A DNA stretch of 64,000 nt from Protonemura montana (GCA_947568835.1 OX387609.1:9873660-9937659), one strand, 5' to 3'. Counted from the first letter of the stretch, positions 1-13,100 are shown. Notes: generated by a model from the letters alone, not told the origin. Program-made: numbers and translations.

Positions 1-669
1 CAAACGGTGTTACCAGATTTTCAGGGGTTGTTTCCATAAGCCCATCTGGCCCCAGGTAGGTTATACAAAAACGCGAAGTACATCTTCGTAGATGGATTCA
101 ACAAAAACAATAGCAAAAACAAGTGTAGAAAATTACTCAAATTGGCGCAGTAGTTTCCAGAGCGCTGTGTTCATTTGTGTTACTCGAAAAAGATAAAGGC
201 AGAGAGTATGCTATCTGGCACGTGGAAGAAAGAGACGGTAGCAAAAAGAAGATGGAATACGTCAGAGTAGCTACAGCACAAGCAAACAAACAACAAATAA
301 CGCTCACGAAATGTTTCCTTTCCATATTGTTCTTTGATAAATAAATAGAGCTGTTCTAAATTGCAACTGTATCTGTCTCGAGTGCATTTAATTGAAATTG
401 TACCTATCCACCTAGCTGTAGCTTGGAATTTGGGTGCATATGATAAACAAAAAATTGCGTTCAAATTCCCGGGCGTTTCGCGAGTTGCACAAAAGGCAGT
501 TGAAATTAAATTCCTTGTTCTCTCATTTCGCTACGTGGCTGGCTAATTGAGAACTTGTTCGGTTTGGTATTTCCTCGTTCTCGAAGGTTCATTTCATAAG
601 ACAATGTATGACAGCAAACTCGTGTCTTAGCAACCTTACCTTTCAACCATTCCATGAGTCATACCAACT

Positions 670-1252
670 CTTAGGTTAGGTTTTACCAAAACCTCCAAGG
701 GCCGATTTCACTAACGCTCTTTAAAACGCCCTAAAACGCCGTTTATGGGTGCTAAATTACAAACCAAGAAAGTAAGACAACACACGATGAACAAGAAAGA
801 ATAGTGTGTTAGCTTCGAAAGGGAATATTTGGTGACTTGGAATTACGATTAAAGTATCAACGGGACTTCTTACTTTGACCTCCAAATGATAGTTTAAAAG
901 TTAAGCCCTCATCCTTCCAAGTTCAAATATTAAACGGTGATTAGGGTAAGAGAAATTAGTGACGGCTGCTAAATAAAATTTCTTTTATAAGACAGGACAA
1001 AGCCTTCCTGAATCATCAATAAATTCAATTTCAAATTTACATATTTTTTGTGTGTGCTAAACGGGGAAAATCAGTTTTACCTCTAAACCTCCCTTTAACG
1101 CCGATTAAGCAAGATTTAAACGGCATTGGTGAAATCGGCCCTAACTCACAGAAACATCTGAATTTCACTGCATGTGATTGGAAATCGCCACGGCAATAGT
1201 TTCAACTAACACTTTAACTAGAAGGCGAGATTTTGATAAGCACAGGCCTAAG
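670..1252. repeat. MITE family B copy, interrupted by a second MITE
   Basis: The ends are imperfect inverted repeats: the left end reads CTTAGGTTAGGTTTTACC and the right end reads back as CTTAGGCC. The right half (about 1142-1252) matches the copy at 48507-48660 over most of its length, including CTAACTCAC and the motif GTGATTGGAA. The left half breaks off near 698, where another element has inserted. No coding capacity is visible. Family assignment rests only on comparison inside this window. Confidence 0.55.
699..1141. mobile_element. MITE family C nested inside family B
   Basis: The termini are inverted repeats: GGGCCGATTTCAC at 699 and GTGAAATCGGCCC ending at 1141. Internal GC-richer motifs near both ends (AAAACGCCGTTTA and its counterparts) extend the pairing imperfectly. 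The element is about 443 bp and non-coding. It splits the family B sequence that is continuous at 48507-48660. A clear target-site duplication is not visible. Confidence 0.55.
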
Positions 1253-3250
1253 ATGTTCTCCATACGCCTAGCAAGTGACGTGTCTCTTTTCAAACAAGTA
1301 AACCACAGTCTCTCCCAAGGTTATATATATTATTATAAGTATAAACAAACGCACATCTTTTATCCTGAGTCAAAACAACGAGTTGCGATTGTTTCTTGCA
1401 ATGTCGCTCCAAACAGGTAGCGAAATTAATTACCCATTGAAATTAATTTCCAATTAACGCCATGTCTGTTTGCTGCTCGCGAGTGGAAACTAGGTTAAAA
1501 GACGTAGCGAGCAGTGTAGTAATTGTGTGTTGCTCTTGTGATACAACTCGAATGCTTCGGGCAGCAAAAGTTTGCAAGTAAAACGGGATATAATTCCTGG
1601 GAAATGCTAGTTGCCGGTCGACTAATGAATTGCTCGGGTCTTGTCAAAACTTCCCGACTTTCAAATGTTTGTTTTGCCATTTAGAGTTGCCGTGTTCGAG
1701 CGCAGCGGTGAAATGTGAAAACATCCGATGAATACGTTTAGACAAATAACTGTCATGCAGTTAAATAATAAAGAGCAACATTTTGCAATAACCAGAGTTA
1801 AATTACATCACATAAGAGTAAATATATCTAACAAGAATTTTGCTGTCGTCTGCAAATTTCCTAAGCGCATCAGAATAAAAGAACTGTCAATAGAAAAACA
1901 AATCCGGCAAATTAGTGTGAAGCCTAGACCCATTTTGAAACGTGTTCTCATTGGGGTCATTCCCTGTCAAATCAACCGACCAAAAAACCGTCACCGCTTA
2001 TAAATCTATCAAACTTGGTACGATGGTAACCACATCATTTCTATTGTTGACATATTTTTTTGTTTGCCTCCGAGTCAAATGGTTCGCCCGGTACGGCCCC
2101 GAAACGGCGGGACGGCACTGAATTTTGGGGTGCACACGCCGCTTTTCTTTCTCAAATTGCGTCGGCTGTAGTTAAGATAGAGTAATGAAAAAATTCCAAA
2201 ACAGGTATTGAAATGTTGTTTCATAAAACAGAAAATTTCGTTAGTTAAAAAAACCTTCCCCCTTTTTATTTTTTCTATCCCTATTATCTTTTTAAGTGGA
2301 ATTTTTATTTTCTTGAAAATTTTTCATTTGATAGCTATACGTATACACTCCATTTTCTGAAAGTTTCAGAGTGGGATAGCGAGGGAATTTTGAGATAAAA
2401 ATTAAAAAGTATTACCGTGTGTAAAAAATCGCAATTTTTTAGATGTCCTTAAACGTATATGGGATAGTCCACACAAAATCAACACATCATTAAACCTGAC
2501 CAACTTTTAAGTGAAATAAAAGTATGCTTACGCATAAAGTAAGCTTAGATCAAACTTTCACTTTTTTTTAAATTATGTCCCGCACCGTTCATGCGCAGTA
2601 GCAGTCGGAACGTTAACACTTTTCAGTGTTTTGGTTCGCCTTCCAAGACGTTTGGGCTTCTAGCTCTCGACCCGTTAAAGAAAACGAGAAAATAAAAACA
2701 CCAATAGAAAGCTGAGAAAATGTAGGTAAGGTAAATTTGAGAAAAACACATACAAATTTAAAAAATTCCCTTAATGTACAAACATCCCCTAAATTGAGAT
2801 CCCCTACTTTTAAATTAATACAAATTTAATGAAACATCACCAAAGAACTGGTTCAGCTTATCTGAAAGTTTTGTGATGAAGAACGCGCCAGTTTTTTAAG
2901 ATACAAATTTTTTTCCGATTAAATATGTGTAGTAGGTAAATCAGCACATCTCATAAAATGGTGATACTATTCCGATTCGATTCCAAAATCGTGAGAAAAC
3001 ATAACTCAAAAACGTTCGCGAATTCCATCACGAAACTTCCAGATCGACACAACCCTAGACACAAGCATTAAGGCACATGCACAAATCACCAACAGTTTTA
3101 TTAATTTTAAATTTCAACAAAACATTTCGTGCAAAATTGGCAACAAATTATTCCTGTGACTGGGGTGTGATTATGAAACTTTGTTCTCAGTGAAATTAGG
3201 TGAGATCGGCGATTTTTCCCGATGCTTGCAATGGAACAAAATGAAGGCCA
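1253..3250. other. AT-rich non-coding stretch
   Basis: I see no exon with credible splice sites and no recognisable protein. The short open frames here are scattered, low in complexity and have no family resemblance. It is most easily read as part of a long MDN1 intron, since MDN1 must continue to the left of this region. Confidence 0.4.
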
Positions 3251-3352
3251 CTCATCTCATCTCATCTCATCTCATCTCATCTCATCTCATCTCATCTCAT
3301 CTCATCTCATCTCATCTCATCTCATCTCATCTCATCTCACCTCATCTCATCC
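3251..3352. repeat. (CTCAT)n microsatellite
   Basis: About 20 near-perfect copies of a 5-bp CTCAT unit, decaying at the right end (CTCAC, then CCCAT). The apparent Ser-His-Leu-Ile-Ser peptide across it is a by-product of the repeat. Confidence 0.95.
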
Positions 3353-3914
3353 CATTTAATTCCACTTGTAGAAAGTTGCAGAATTTAACTCCTGGTTGCC
3401 AATATATGGCCAAAAATACCATCATCAGGCTAACCTTGGTTTAAACTTAGTTTAGGCTCAAGATTTGATAGTCTCTAGGATAAATCAATAACAATTTGCA
3501 GATGTATGTCAAGCAAGTAAATTCAGGCAACACACATGAAATGAAAAGAATATATAGCTTTCAACACATGAGTAAAAATCCAGAGGGAATATTCTGTGAA
3601 TATGTAACAGTTTTGTCTGGCAATATTTTCTTTGAACTTGAAGATAAGCTTAAAATTTAAACCTCCATTGATCTAGGTTCCAATTTTAAACATAAGTTAG
3701 CAGAAAGCAAAAACATTGATAGCTAAAACTTTCATTTTGTTTGATTTGACAGAATAGTGCTTTCTAGAATTTAAATTTAAATATTTTGAATAATATTTGT
3801 GTAATTATCTTCTTTTCAACCTCTCAAAATATTTAAAAAAAAAAAAGTAAAAATTACATCTTTAAACTGAGTTTAAGCCAAGTTTAGCTCGTTGTTGGTG
3901 AAATTGGTTATCAG

Positions 3915-5278
3915 TAGAGATAGGATAGTTATGCAAAATAAAACCTCAAAACATGCAAGAACAAATGGCAAAACATGCAAAACATGCAAAAACAAATGCC
4001 AAAATATGCAAAACATGCAAAATCGTAAAAAATCAGGTATGAAGTGGATTAGTGGGTAAAAAACACAAAATATGTGTCTCCTGCCATAATTTTCTGCACT
4101 CCACACAATAGCTTGTAAGAAATATTCTTATTCAGTACATAGTCCAGTTTGTTAAGTGCTACTTGGGCACGGCCACCGGGAGCTTTAGACAGTTCCGAGT
4201 GGAGATCTTGTATTATCTGAAGCGATGTCGTCAAAGGTTCTCCAATCGTCTCTAGCAATTTTATTTTTCCAGGAATGGTACCAAAATTGGATTTAATATA
4301 TATCAGATCGCTAACTATTGATTTGGATGTGAATAATTTCTGAAGGGTTTTTATGCTTGCCGCCTCTTCTGGATCAAACGACACTATCACTGATTTGACC
4401 TCCTCAAAGTGGTCACAACAGAATATAGCTGCCTCGAGCCACGATCCCCAACAAGTGATGATAGGTTCAGGTGGCAGCGGAACTCCAGGTAGCAAATTTC
4501 GATAAGTATTTATCCTCGATGGAGCTTTAGAAAAAACTTTCTTGGTACATGATATTAGGGTGTTGACTTCATCATAAAGATTTCTTACTGTTTCTGCAAC
4601 TCGGTGTATGGCATGTGCCAAGCACGTTAAATGGTGGAGATTGTGGTAGATGTTTTGTAACTCTTCCCCCGGTTTTACCATATGTGGTGCTGCATCACTA
4701 ATATGAAGTAAGACCTTCTGATTCATGCCGCCACTAGGCCACAAAGACAATAGCCCCTCATTAAACAAACTTGATACTGTCTTATGATTTGTCTTCTCTA
4801 ACACACGAGAGCAAAGAAGATGTGGTATACCAGGTCCCTCGTTGGTTAACTTCCCTACTATTAGATTAGCGATATATCGCCCCTCTACATCGGTTGTTTC
4901 ATCTACACTTGTCCAGATGTCATGTGTGCCGATGTCAGCGCGGATCCCTTCTAACGCCATTTCATATGATTTGGGAAGATATCCTTTTCTTAAAGTTGAC
5001 GAGTCGGGAATAACTTTATTCGAATATTTTGAAATAATTTTTTGTACACATAATTTGAAAAAACGAGAGAAATTCAGAATATTTGGTAAAAAAGGCCAAA
5101 ACATGCAAAAAAAACCCAAAATATGCAATTTTCAGAAAAAGTACCCAAATATGCAAAACATGCAAAATAAAAACAGCATTTTTAGAACCAGGGAGTGATG
5201 AAATGGATATATCCACGTTTTTGCATGGGATTTAATGCATAAATCAAAACATGCAATTGCATAACTATCCTATCTCTA
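3915..5278. mobile_element. Non-autonomous hAT transposon with intact TIRs and 8-bp TSD
   Basis: Perfect 21-bp terminal inverted repeats occupy 3915-3935 and 5258-5278 (start TAGAGATAGGATAG). They are flanked by an identical 8-bp duplication GTTATCAG at 3907-3914 and 5279-5286. An 8-bp target duplication is the hallmark of the hAT superfamily. The 1,364-bp element is shorter than autonomous hATs and carries only part of a transposase on the minus strand. Many copies of a motif like AAAACATGCAAAA lie just inside both ends, typical of subterminal transposase-binding repeats. The perfect termini and duplication suggest recent insertion. Confidence 0.92.
4049..5128 (-). pseudogene. hAT transposase fragment (RNase H-like core, truncated)
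   Basis: An open frame of 359 codons lies inside the hAT element. The first roughly 35 residues, rich in Phe, come from subterminal repeats and are unlikely to be true protein. The remainder resembles the middle of hAT transposases. It has an acidic segment WTSVDETTD followed by a beta-strand-like region, then HISDAAPHM, a plausible second catalytic Asp, then a Cys/His-containing helix (HHLTCLAHAIHR). The BED zinc finger at the N terminus and the C-terminal segment with the catalytic Glu and dimerisation domain are missing. It is therefore probably inactive and mobilised, if at all, by a full-length relative. The catalytic residue assignments are inference from family pattern. Confidence 0.7.
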
Positions 5279-5286
5279 GTTATCAG

Positions 5287-6852
5287 TAAGACCGAGTTGT
5301 ACTACAATCTCAACTCCCATTTATGTTACTCAATATGGACAAATAAATTTAGTAAAACCGGGCCCACGCAGTCAAGGGTAGAAGAGATCTGAACATAAAG
5401 GAGCAGAGGCAGCAGCAGCCAAGGAGAGGTCCGGACACCACGGAGAAGTCGAGGATTCGGAAGTGAGTGGGATCTTGTCGGAGAGCTTGCAACCATGTCA
5501 ACAAGCCAGTCGCACCAGTCTGGGTTGGTTACGTACCTACAACAAGGGGTCGTCCATGCAATAAATGAGATCGGTCGTGTGATAGAAGATTTGAAGAAAG
5601 ATGTTAGAAGTAGTAAAAGAAGATAGTAAAGTGAAATAGTTCTGAAGGTTTTTCTGCCAGCTGTATTTAATATGCAAATTGCAGATTTTGTTTGGTAATA
5701 AATAAATAATGTATGGAAGGTCACTACCCCACTTATCTGAAAAGAGTTGCTACGATCTAAAAACCGCTTTAAAACGCTTGAAAAAAAACGTGTCATTGAG
5801 ATATTCAGCAAATTTTTTAAAATATCTCCAGAATTGCCGCCACCATATGGTCCGCACAACGTGTTAATCAACTTAAGAAAAAACTTTGTTGCTTTTTAGA
5901 GTGACTTGTGAAATAAGGTCTTTGCTAAACTTTCTCGAAGAAATAATACCGCAATCTGGCCCTGCTCAATGCTGATCAGTGATCATGCATGATGGCAGCC
6001 GTCGCAAGTTTCTAGCATTGCTCTCAAATACCAGTTAAGAAAATGCTGGCTCGATGATTATTTGGATTTTGCAATATGCTCCGATTGATTCACTTGCTCC
6101 ACCAATCGTTAGTTCCCTCTTTCATATCTCATTGCAATGCCAAACCACGGTGGGGCAAGCATTTTACATTCTATACACAAATTTGTCTCCTGCGACATAA
6201 TTTCTATGTGAATAGTAAATCAGACATATCATGTCACAACCAGTTGATTATTAGGACATGCTTGGTAAATCAGAAACTTTGAATCGATTGGTAGGAGGTC
6301 TTGACTACCACATTCTTCAGTTGAACTATCCGTACGTTATAAACTAGGGCTAAGCAATCGCAATTTGAGTTGCGTTGTAACTGAGCATTATTTTGTACTC
6401 TTTTTGTTAGATTTTTCTTTGCTGCATGCTTCTTTTGGTAGTTTCAATTGATCACCGAAATCTCAACTAATTTCGTACTTAATTCCGAGTTAAACCGAAC
6501 CATTATAATCGTCGTACTGTAAAAATTTGGCCATGGAAGCAATTTCTGCAAATTTTGGCCTAACAATGCTTCTTTTTTTTTTCAACATTTTTGTAAGTTT
6601 TGATTGGAAAGAAAACCATCCAGCCAATTGGTTACAAAATCGTCGCAGATACAAGTTCATAGATTTTAAATGTGTCTTGTACATTTCATAAAAATCGTTC
6701 CAGTTGTATGGCCGGTTAAAAGCAAGCAAACAGGCAACAAGATTTAAAAAAAGTCATATCTCTGTTCTTGGGTAGTCTTCCCTTTGCCATCCAATCAGTG
6801 ACCCAACAAAACAACCAAATAAAACCAAGCAGTCGAGCCAAGTGGTTCCTAC
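5287..6852. other. Non-coding DNA adjoining MDN1 exon 35
   Basis: No exon matching the expected continuation of midasin AAA6 is visible on the minus strand. The longer open frames at 5326-5871 and 6490-6729 have no family resemblance or suitable splice context. A short piece near 5350 (TAGTAAAACCGGGCC) resembles a MITE family B terminus. I read this as the beginning of a long MDN1 intron 35. Confidence 0.45.
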
Positions 6853-7182
6853 CTGTTCGAACCCGCCGAGTATCTCCGTGGTGTCCATGGCAGCGTTGAC
6901 GGACAGCGTCTTGAGCTCTCTGCCGGCGAGCTGCGCCAAGGTCCTCACCACGCTGGTCTTGCCCGAGTCCGTCGGACCGACCAGGATCGCGAGCCACCGC
7001 TTTGACACGCAACGAGCCAGGGATCGAAGCACGCCAAACTGTTCTCGCAAGACCAGCATATCCCTGGTGCGGTCCACGAACTGGCCGTAGTCTTCGTCGC
7101 TGTTGCCTTGCTCAAAGTCGAGTCGAGCCGGGTCGAGCATGGCCTCGATGGTTTCCCGCGACGGGTAGGTTTCGATCATGTA
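6853..7182 (-). other. MDN1 exon 35: start of AAA6 module
   Basis: Walker A is GPTDSGKT at about residue 2055, followed by NAAMDTTEILGGFEQ, which closely follows the AAA6 signature of other midasins. The donor site after Gln is GTAGGA. Walker B and the rest of AAA6 are not found in the 6.8 kb further downstream in this window. Confidence 0.9.
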
Positions 7183-10100
7183 CTGCGGAGGGGAAACGGT
7201 TTTCAGGTATGTCTTGCATTGCATCTACTGAGCATTATTATCCACTGTTGATGATTTGATAGCACCTAAATGTTTAGTTCGGAACAGTTTTGCCAAAGTG
7301 ATATTAACAGTGGGTCAAGAATCTAGCTCCCAACTTTACATAACTATGCCATCTGCCCTCTATCCTTCATTCTGTTACTGCTACTAAGCACTTACAATTT
7401 TCTAGTCTGAACCGCAAAACCTTGCAGCCAACCCTAAGTGCAGGTTTTTCATTGGTTCATAAAGAACCTAACAGTCTGTCCATTTGTTATTTGTCATGGC
7501 TACAAACTAGCCAGTTTTGGATGTTTTGACATTCAAGACAGATGAAAAAATTTAGCAGAGTGAACTATTTCCACTCAAGATTTGCCGCTAAACTAGAAAA
7601 ATGTGCAACCGAACTGGGGTACAAACCCAAGATCTCCCAATTACCGGTTGGGTGCTCTACCAACTATGCTACCCGGGCATACAGATTCCAGCTTTGTGGG
7701 GTGAAATAAGGGACACTCTCAAGGGGGAAAAGGCCGAGGCGAATCGTATGAATGAATAAATGGTGGATTCTAGACGTGCCTCAATCTAATGATCACTTTG
7801 CGCCGGCAAATCATAGGGACGAGCAGTTAGCACCTCTATGACCAGTTTCCAGAAGACATGTTACCAAGATCTGTGATTGTGTGCCTACCTCTGGTGACTC
7901 GGCCTCGCTGTTGATGCTAGCAGTGTCGTTGAGGGCGGCAGCAAGTCTGAGGCTCTGAGCAAACTCTACGGCGGGATCGGGTGGGCAGGTTCGCTGCAGG
8001 GCAACGTCGCCGAGGAACACAGTCTCGCGAGTTACGTGTATCCGTGGCAACTCAGCTCGCAGTGGGTACAGCGGCTCGAACATCTCCGTGTAGATCTCAC
8101 GCACCTGAAACGTGGTAGCAGTTCGTTGAATGGTGCACTGTTCATTATCATCCATTTATCTCCAGTGGAATAATAACAACCAAATCAAGGTCTACCTACA
8201 ATTGACAAAGCAATAAGCGCAAGCATAGCGCACTCAAAACTCGGAATATGTTTTCCTACTTTTCAGATTGACATGCAACTGTATTGGGATAAATATTTTG
8301 GATACAGAGTATTAGTGGGTAGCATATACACTAGCACTGGCTTTATTAATAGTTATGCTCAATATTAAAAAAAAAAGTATATTGAACTACTTGAACAATA
8401 GAAAAAAAAGGAAGGAAAGGAAAACTCTTCAAAAAATGTACTAACCCACAATTTGGTTAGTGTAATTTTATTTCTGTGTTTCTCCTGCTCACCTTGCACC
8501 TGTCCTCATTGGTGCGCATTCGACCGGTGAAGATCAGGTCAACGAACCGGCCGGGGTTGCGCTGGGGCAAGAGCAGGCGGGGCGCGCTGGCATCCTCCGA
8601 GGTCACCTCGTGCAGGTCCACAGCACGGACCAGACAGCACCAGCGCAGCAAGTCGCGCAGGTTCAGCTCCCACGGGGAACCCTGCGCAGTAAACAACGTT
8701 AACTGGATGACTGGGAATTAATTGTCAAATTGACAAAACCTATTTTAACTGGGTTTTGAATGCTAAGTAGTTGTTCTTCAATAGTTGTTCTTCACTTAGC
8801 ATTCAAAACCTAGTTAAAGTAGTTTTTGTCAAAACTAGTGCTAAGGTTACATCAAGTAGACATGAGTCTAAAAACAATCAATCTTCAAATTGTTCGTTAG
8901 TAGGAGCAGTAGTAAAATACTTAGCTCATTACAAGCAATTGCAATTTAAAGCAGTGTTCCTAATAATAAAAAACAATGTAGTATCGTTCAGTGCTGTCGG
9001 CTGGATGACTGTGAATAGTTTGTCAGATTGTTTGACATCGACTGCAATGGACTCAAGCAGGTTTGATTTTCAATAACGGTACACATTTCAGGTGCCCACC
9101 TTGAAGCCCCAGAGCCGCTTGTAGGTCGTCTCGTACTCGATCCGAGACGTGAAGGCCACCATCTTCTCGAGCATGGCCTCGCCAAGATTCGGAAACTCCT
9201 TCATGGTCACAGTCAGCATGTCGACGTTCGTCAACGCTTTCACGTGCACCTAGGACATCAATTCAGAATTCCGGGCTCAGAACAATCAAGAATTGACATG
9301 ACATCTTTTGTTTCATGTTCGATGAGTTGGCTAACCAGTTTGCCTTATTGCATTTCTAAAGGTTTTGCATGTAACTCCTGATGTAGCACAAGTATCCTGT
9401 TTTCAGACCTAATTAATAAAAAATACTTCTTTTACCAAAGCTATAAAAAGTATCACTAGATACCAAAATAATGAATCAGGAAAAATGAGCAAGGAAAACG
9501 CACCATTTGAATGTGGATTCAATTAGACCAATTGCTAAACTGATGAAAAGAGGTACTACTGTGTTTCCGCTTCTGCTTTATCGTATCGAAGTCATCTATC
9601 TGACCTGAACAAGACGGTAGAAACGTAGTACCTACATTCATCTAAAACAGGCGGCTATTTTTTAACTCAGTAAAGATAATTTTTTTCTTTCCTCCTCGTC
9701 ATTCATGCTTGACCAACGTAGATGGCAACAACAGGAATTGAATTGAAGAGTTCCTGTGAATTGTAAAACATGTAAAACTAAAAACTTAATTTTATGTTAG
9801 TCTTGGGGTATTGGGGTTCCAATGCTTCTCATATTTTAGGATCATCTATTAGTTTTTACGAAGCCAATCCTCACCAGTCCCATTCCAAAATAAAATACAC
9901 TTTTCAAATTTCAAATGCACAGTGGACCAACTTAGTGGACAGGGTGTTTACCTGCGTGAACCGGTTGAGGAAAGACTTGGGCAGGCCACGTCTAGCCCCA
10001 CCCTGGCGCAAGGGGTTCTGCGCCGCAAACAGCCGCGTTTTAGACGTCACGTGGAACGTGCGGTTCAGCTCGGGAACGTACACCTCTCCTCGGTGGTCGA

Positions 10101-13100
10101 GACACGCGTTCAGTCCCTCGAGAACGCTCTGGGAGGCCAGGTTGAGCTGCAGGAGACAGAGATTCATTCAGAGAACATTCCAATGTATGGAAGTTAGGAC
10201 ACATGTAGCAACTATACACTAATTGAACCCAGAAAGCTTGTAGACTCTTGAAATAAGTGATGGCGGTAGGTGCAATTCCTTCGAGCCATGCGGGAAGAAA
10301 TATAAAGGCATATTATGCAACATCAAAACCAAACTTTTCCTTATTTAAGGAAGAGATTAAAAACTCTGTCAGGTGATCTCAGCTTCTTCATGGATACCAA
10401 ATGTTGATCCATTGAACTTCCTATGCTAGGCCATGATATACCCGTGGTAACATAAGATAGCAGAATTGAGAAGCTCTGTCAGGCAATCTCAGCATCTCAC
10501 TGGCTACCAAAAGAAATTTGAGGAACAGAAGTTAAGCCTGAGTAAACTTTTGTCATCTCGTTACTTCTCTCCACGAAGCTAATCGTGATTACCTCGTCGA
10601 TGAGGATCCAGTCTCCGGCCTTCAGCGCTCGCAAGAATGGGCCGTCGCGCCAAGCAAACTGGCCCCCCACTCCCCCCTCCACTGGGAGGTCCGAGCCAAA
10701 GAGATCGCACACATCCTGCAAAAACACGGGGCAGAAATCAAACACCAGACCTCAATACAACTCAACACCTCGATACAACTCAAGATCTTGATACAAACTC
10801 CAAAACCAAATTGTGTATAGTACAGCCAGCAAGATAGCCTGCATAGGCCACTAGCCTATGGACTGTTCCCAGCATTGCAACAGTATAGCCCGTGAGAGAA
10901 GATACCAGCACAAGGACTGCCCGCCAACTCAGGCAACTCACTGTCTGGTCCGACAGGTTGATCCGGGTGAGCCGGTGTCCGGCGCTGTTGGCCAGCGCAA
11001 GCACCAGCGCAGTCTTGCCGACTCCTGGGCTGCCCTCCAGCAGGACTGGCTTCTGCAGCTGCAGGCCACGAAGGACTCGCACGGCATTCTGCCGGGTGGT
11101 CGGTACAGAGAAGTCGAAGCAGTCGTAGTTGTCGAAGGGTTCCGGGCCTGGAAAAGAAGTCGAGGGTGAACCCGATGCAGGCATGCAGCCTGGTCCAGTC
11201 TGACAGCACCAAGGACCGGCACTGCTTAGCTTTGTCCCTTTGACACACTGTGTTGGCTGCTCCTGTCCAACAGCACCAAGGATCGGCCACCGCTTAGCCT
11301 TATCCCTTTGACACACTGTGTTGGCTGCTCCTGTCCAACAGCACCAAGGATCGGCCACCGCTTGGCCTTGTCCCTTTGACACACTGTGTTGGCTGCTCCT
11401 GTCCAACAGCACCAAGGACCGGCCACCGCTTAGCCTTGTCACTTTGATACACTGTGTTGGCGCAGTCACTGTGGTACTGGTCTATTGGTTGGTCTTTCTT
11501 AATGTCTCACCTTTGTCGATGGTGAACGGGCTGAAGCCGAAGTGAGTTCGGGTGTTAACCATGCTCCCCGTGCTGTCCAATACTGCGCCAGCTTGCTTGT
11601 CGAGAAGCTCACGAGCGGCTGACAAGACGTTGTCAAGGCTCTCGGGGCTGCAAGGCAAGAGCACGATTTGCACGATTAGAGAAAACCATCCCGCCATGTC
11701 AAGCAGACAAACAGATTGGAATGCTCTTCTTTGACCAAGGCCACTTGGGACGGTTTCGAAGGTAGGAATTGAACCATGTCGTTTAAGAGAGACAACCCTG
11801 GACTCTCTGACAATCCGTCTCAGAACCCAAGGATTCCTCGGTTGTATAAAAGCAAGAAATAATTTATGTAGATTTAAAACATTTAATTTCTCTACAAGTG
11901 ATTTTTCATCTCTGGTAAGTTGCACTCCCTCGCCATTTCCTACTTCACCACAACCCTCGTAGTTTTTTTAACAGCGTGTCAGCACCTTGGCTGTATGGCT
12001 CGGTCACATGTTATCAAGGGTAAACAATTTTAAAAGAATACACACAAGCTTTTCTCTGTCAAAGATAGTAAAAGAAAACTTACAGTTACCAAACTGCTTG
12101 AACAGACTAAATTTGCAGGCAAAACTGAAAGTGAATTAAAATCATCGTAGCACCTCTGTTTATCTGTCGAAATCAGCCTTCTCTACTCCTTTGCATTACT
12201 CATTTCTTTCCCCCATTTGTTAACCAGTCATTTGGCTGGCTCACCCTTTCTGAAAGAAAAGAACAGAGTAGAGCAAATAACCTCGTACCTGTCAGCACTG
12301 GTGAGACCTGATCCGAGGCTGTCGAGGAAGGTGAGGTAGGCCCCGTGGACATACGAGTCTGGCAACGGGCAGAACTGGCTGCTGGCGTTGATGAATTTTA
12401 CCCACGACAGAACGTCACGGATGCTGGCCGTCACGCGTTTGCCCACGTCTGCAAAACAACAAGGGTCAAATTTATAATTTATATCGGCAGGTGGATAGCC
12501 CAGTATAAGAATATTAAGATTATATGGAATTGGTAATGCATGGCAATGAAAATTTTATACTTCAATATGTTGTTAAATCTTGGTTTGAAATCAGTAAACG
12601 CAAGTCGTTTTATTTTTTGGTAGCATTTGTAAAAGAAATTCAGTTTGAGATTGTCTGCACAGCTTTCAGAGCATGCCACAGGCCATGACGATATTAGAAT
12701 AAACTTGTCTGGTCTGCATCCCTTTGTGTGGCAAAGCATTTTCTTTGATTACCACCCCAGTAGTCATAAGTTGTTAATAAACAAATATTGAAAATTTGTT
12801 GTAAAGTGCAATAAATCATGTCTGCAAGAGGTTCTTTCGTTCGGCCATGAAATCCTGTTCATGCAATACGTTCAGTATATAAGTGGGTGACAGATGTCTT
12901 GCAACTTTATTGTCAGCTTTTATCTAATGATGTGGAACTGACCGGTAGCAGTAAACCACTCGATGAAGTCGAGCATGAGGTCGGGAATCTGCGTCCTGAA
13001 GCTGCCGCTGGCGCAGGGCGCCAGGTTGTGTTCAATGACCCGGCGAAGATCCTCGCGATTCGTTCCGCCGCCGCACCAGATCTCGGTGAAGCGGTTGCGC

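Larger units (their letters stand above)
7889..11147 (-). other. MDN1 exons 29-34: AAA5 module
   Basis: Walker A GSPGVGKT is in exon 29. DLFGSDLPVEGG and FAWRDGPFLRALKAGDW are in exon 30. Walker B WILIDELNLAS is split between exons 30 and 31, and FLNRFTQ closes exon 31. Exons 32-34 encode the helical linker with WELNLRDLLRWC, which lines up with the same element of other midasins. Confidence 0.92.

Noticed and set aside
3181..3444. Open frame with Ser-His-Leu-Ile-Ser repeats
   Set aside because: It is a direct reading of the CTCAT microsatellite.
5326..5871. 181-codon minus-strand open frame
   Set aside because: No family resemblance, biased composition, and no splice relation to MDN1 exon 35.
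10780..11469. 229-codon minus-strand open frame with repeated Trp-Cys-Trp-Thr-Gly peptide
   Set aside because: It runs through the 68-bp minisatellite and part of MDN1 exon 29 in the wrong context. 68 is not a multiple of 3, so the peptide repeats only every three units in changing frames.
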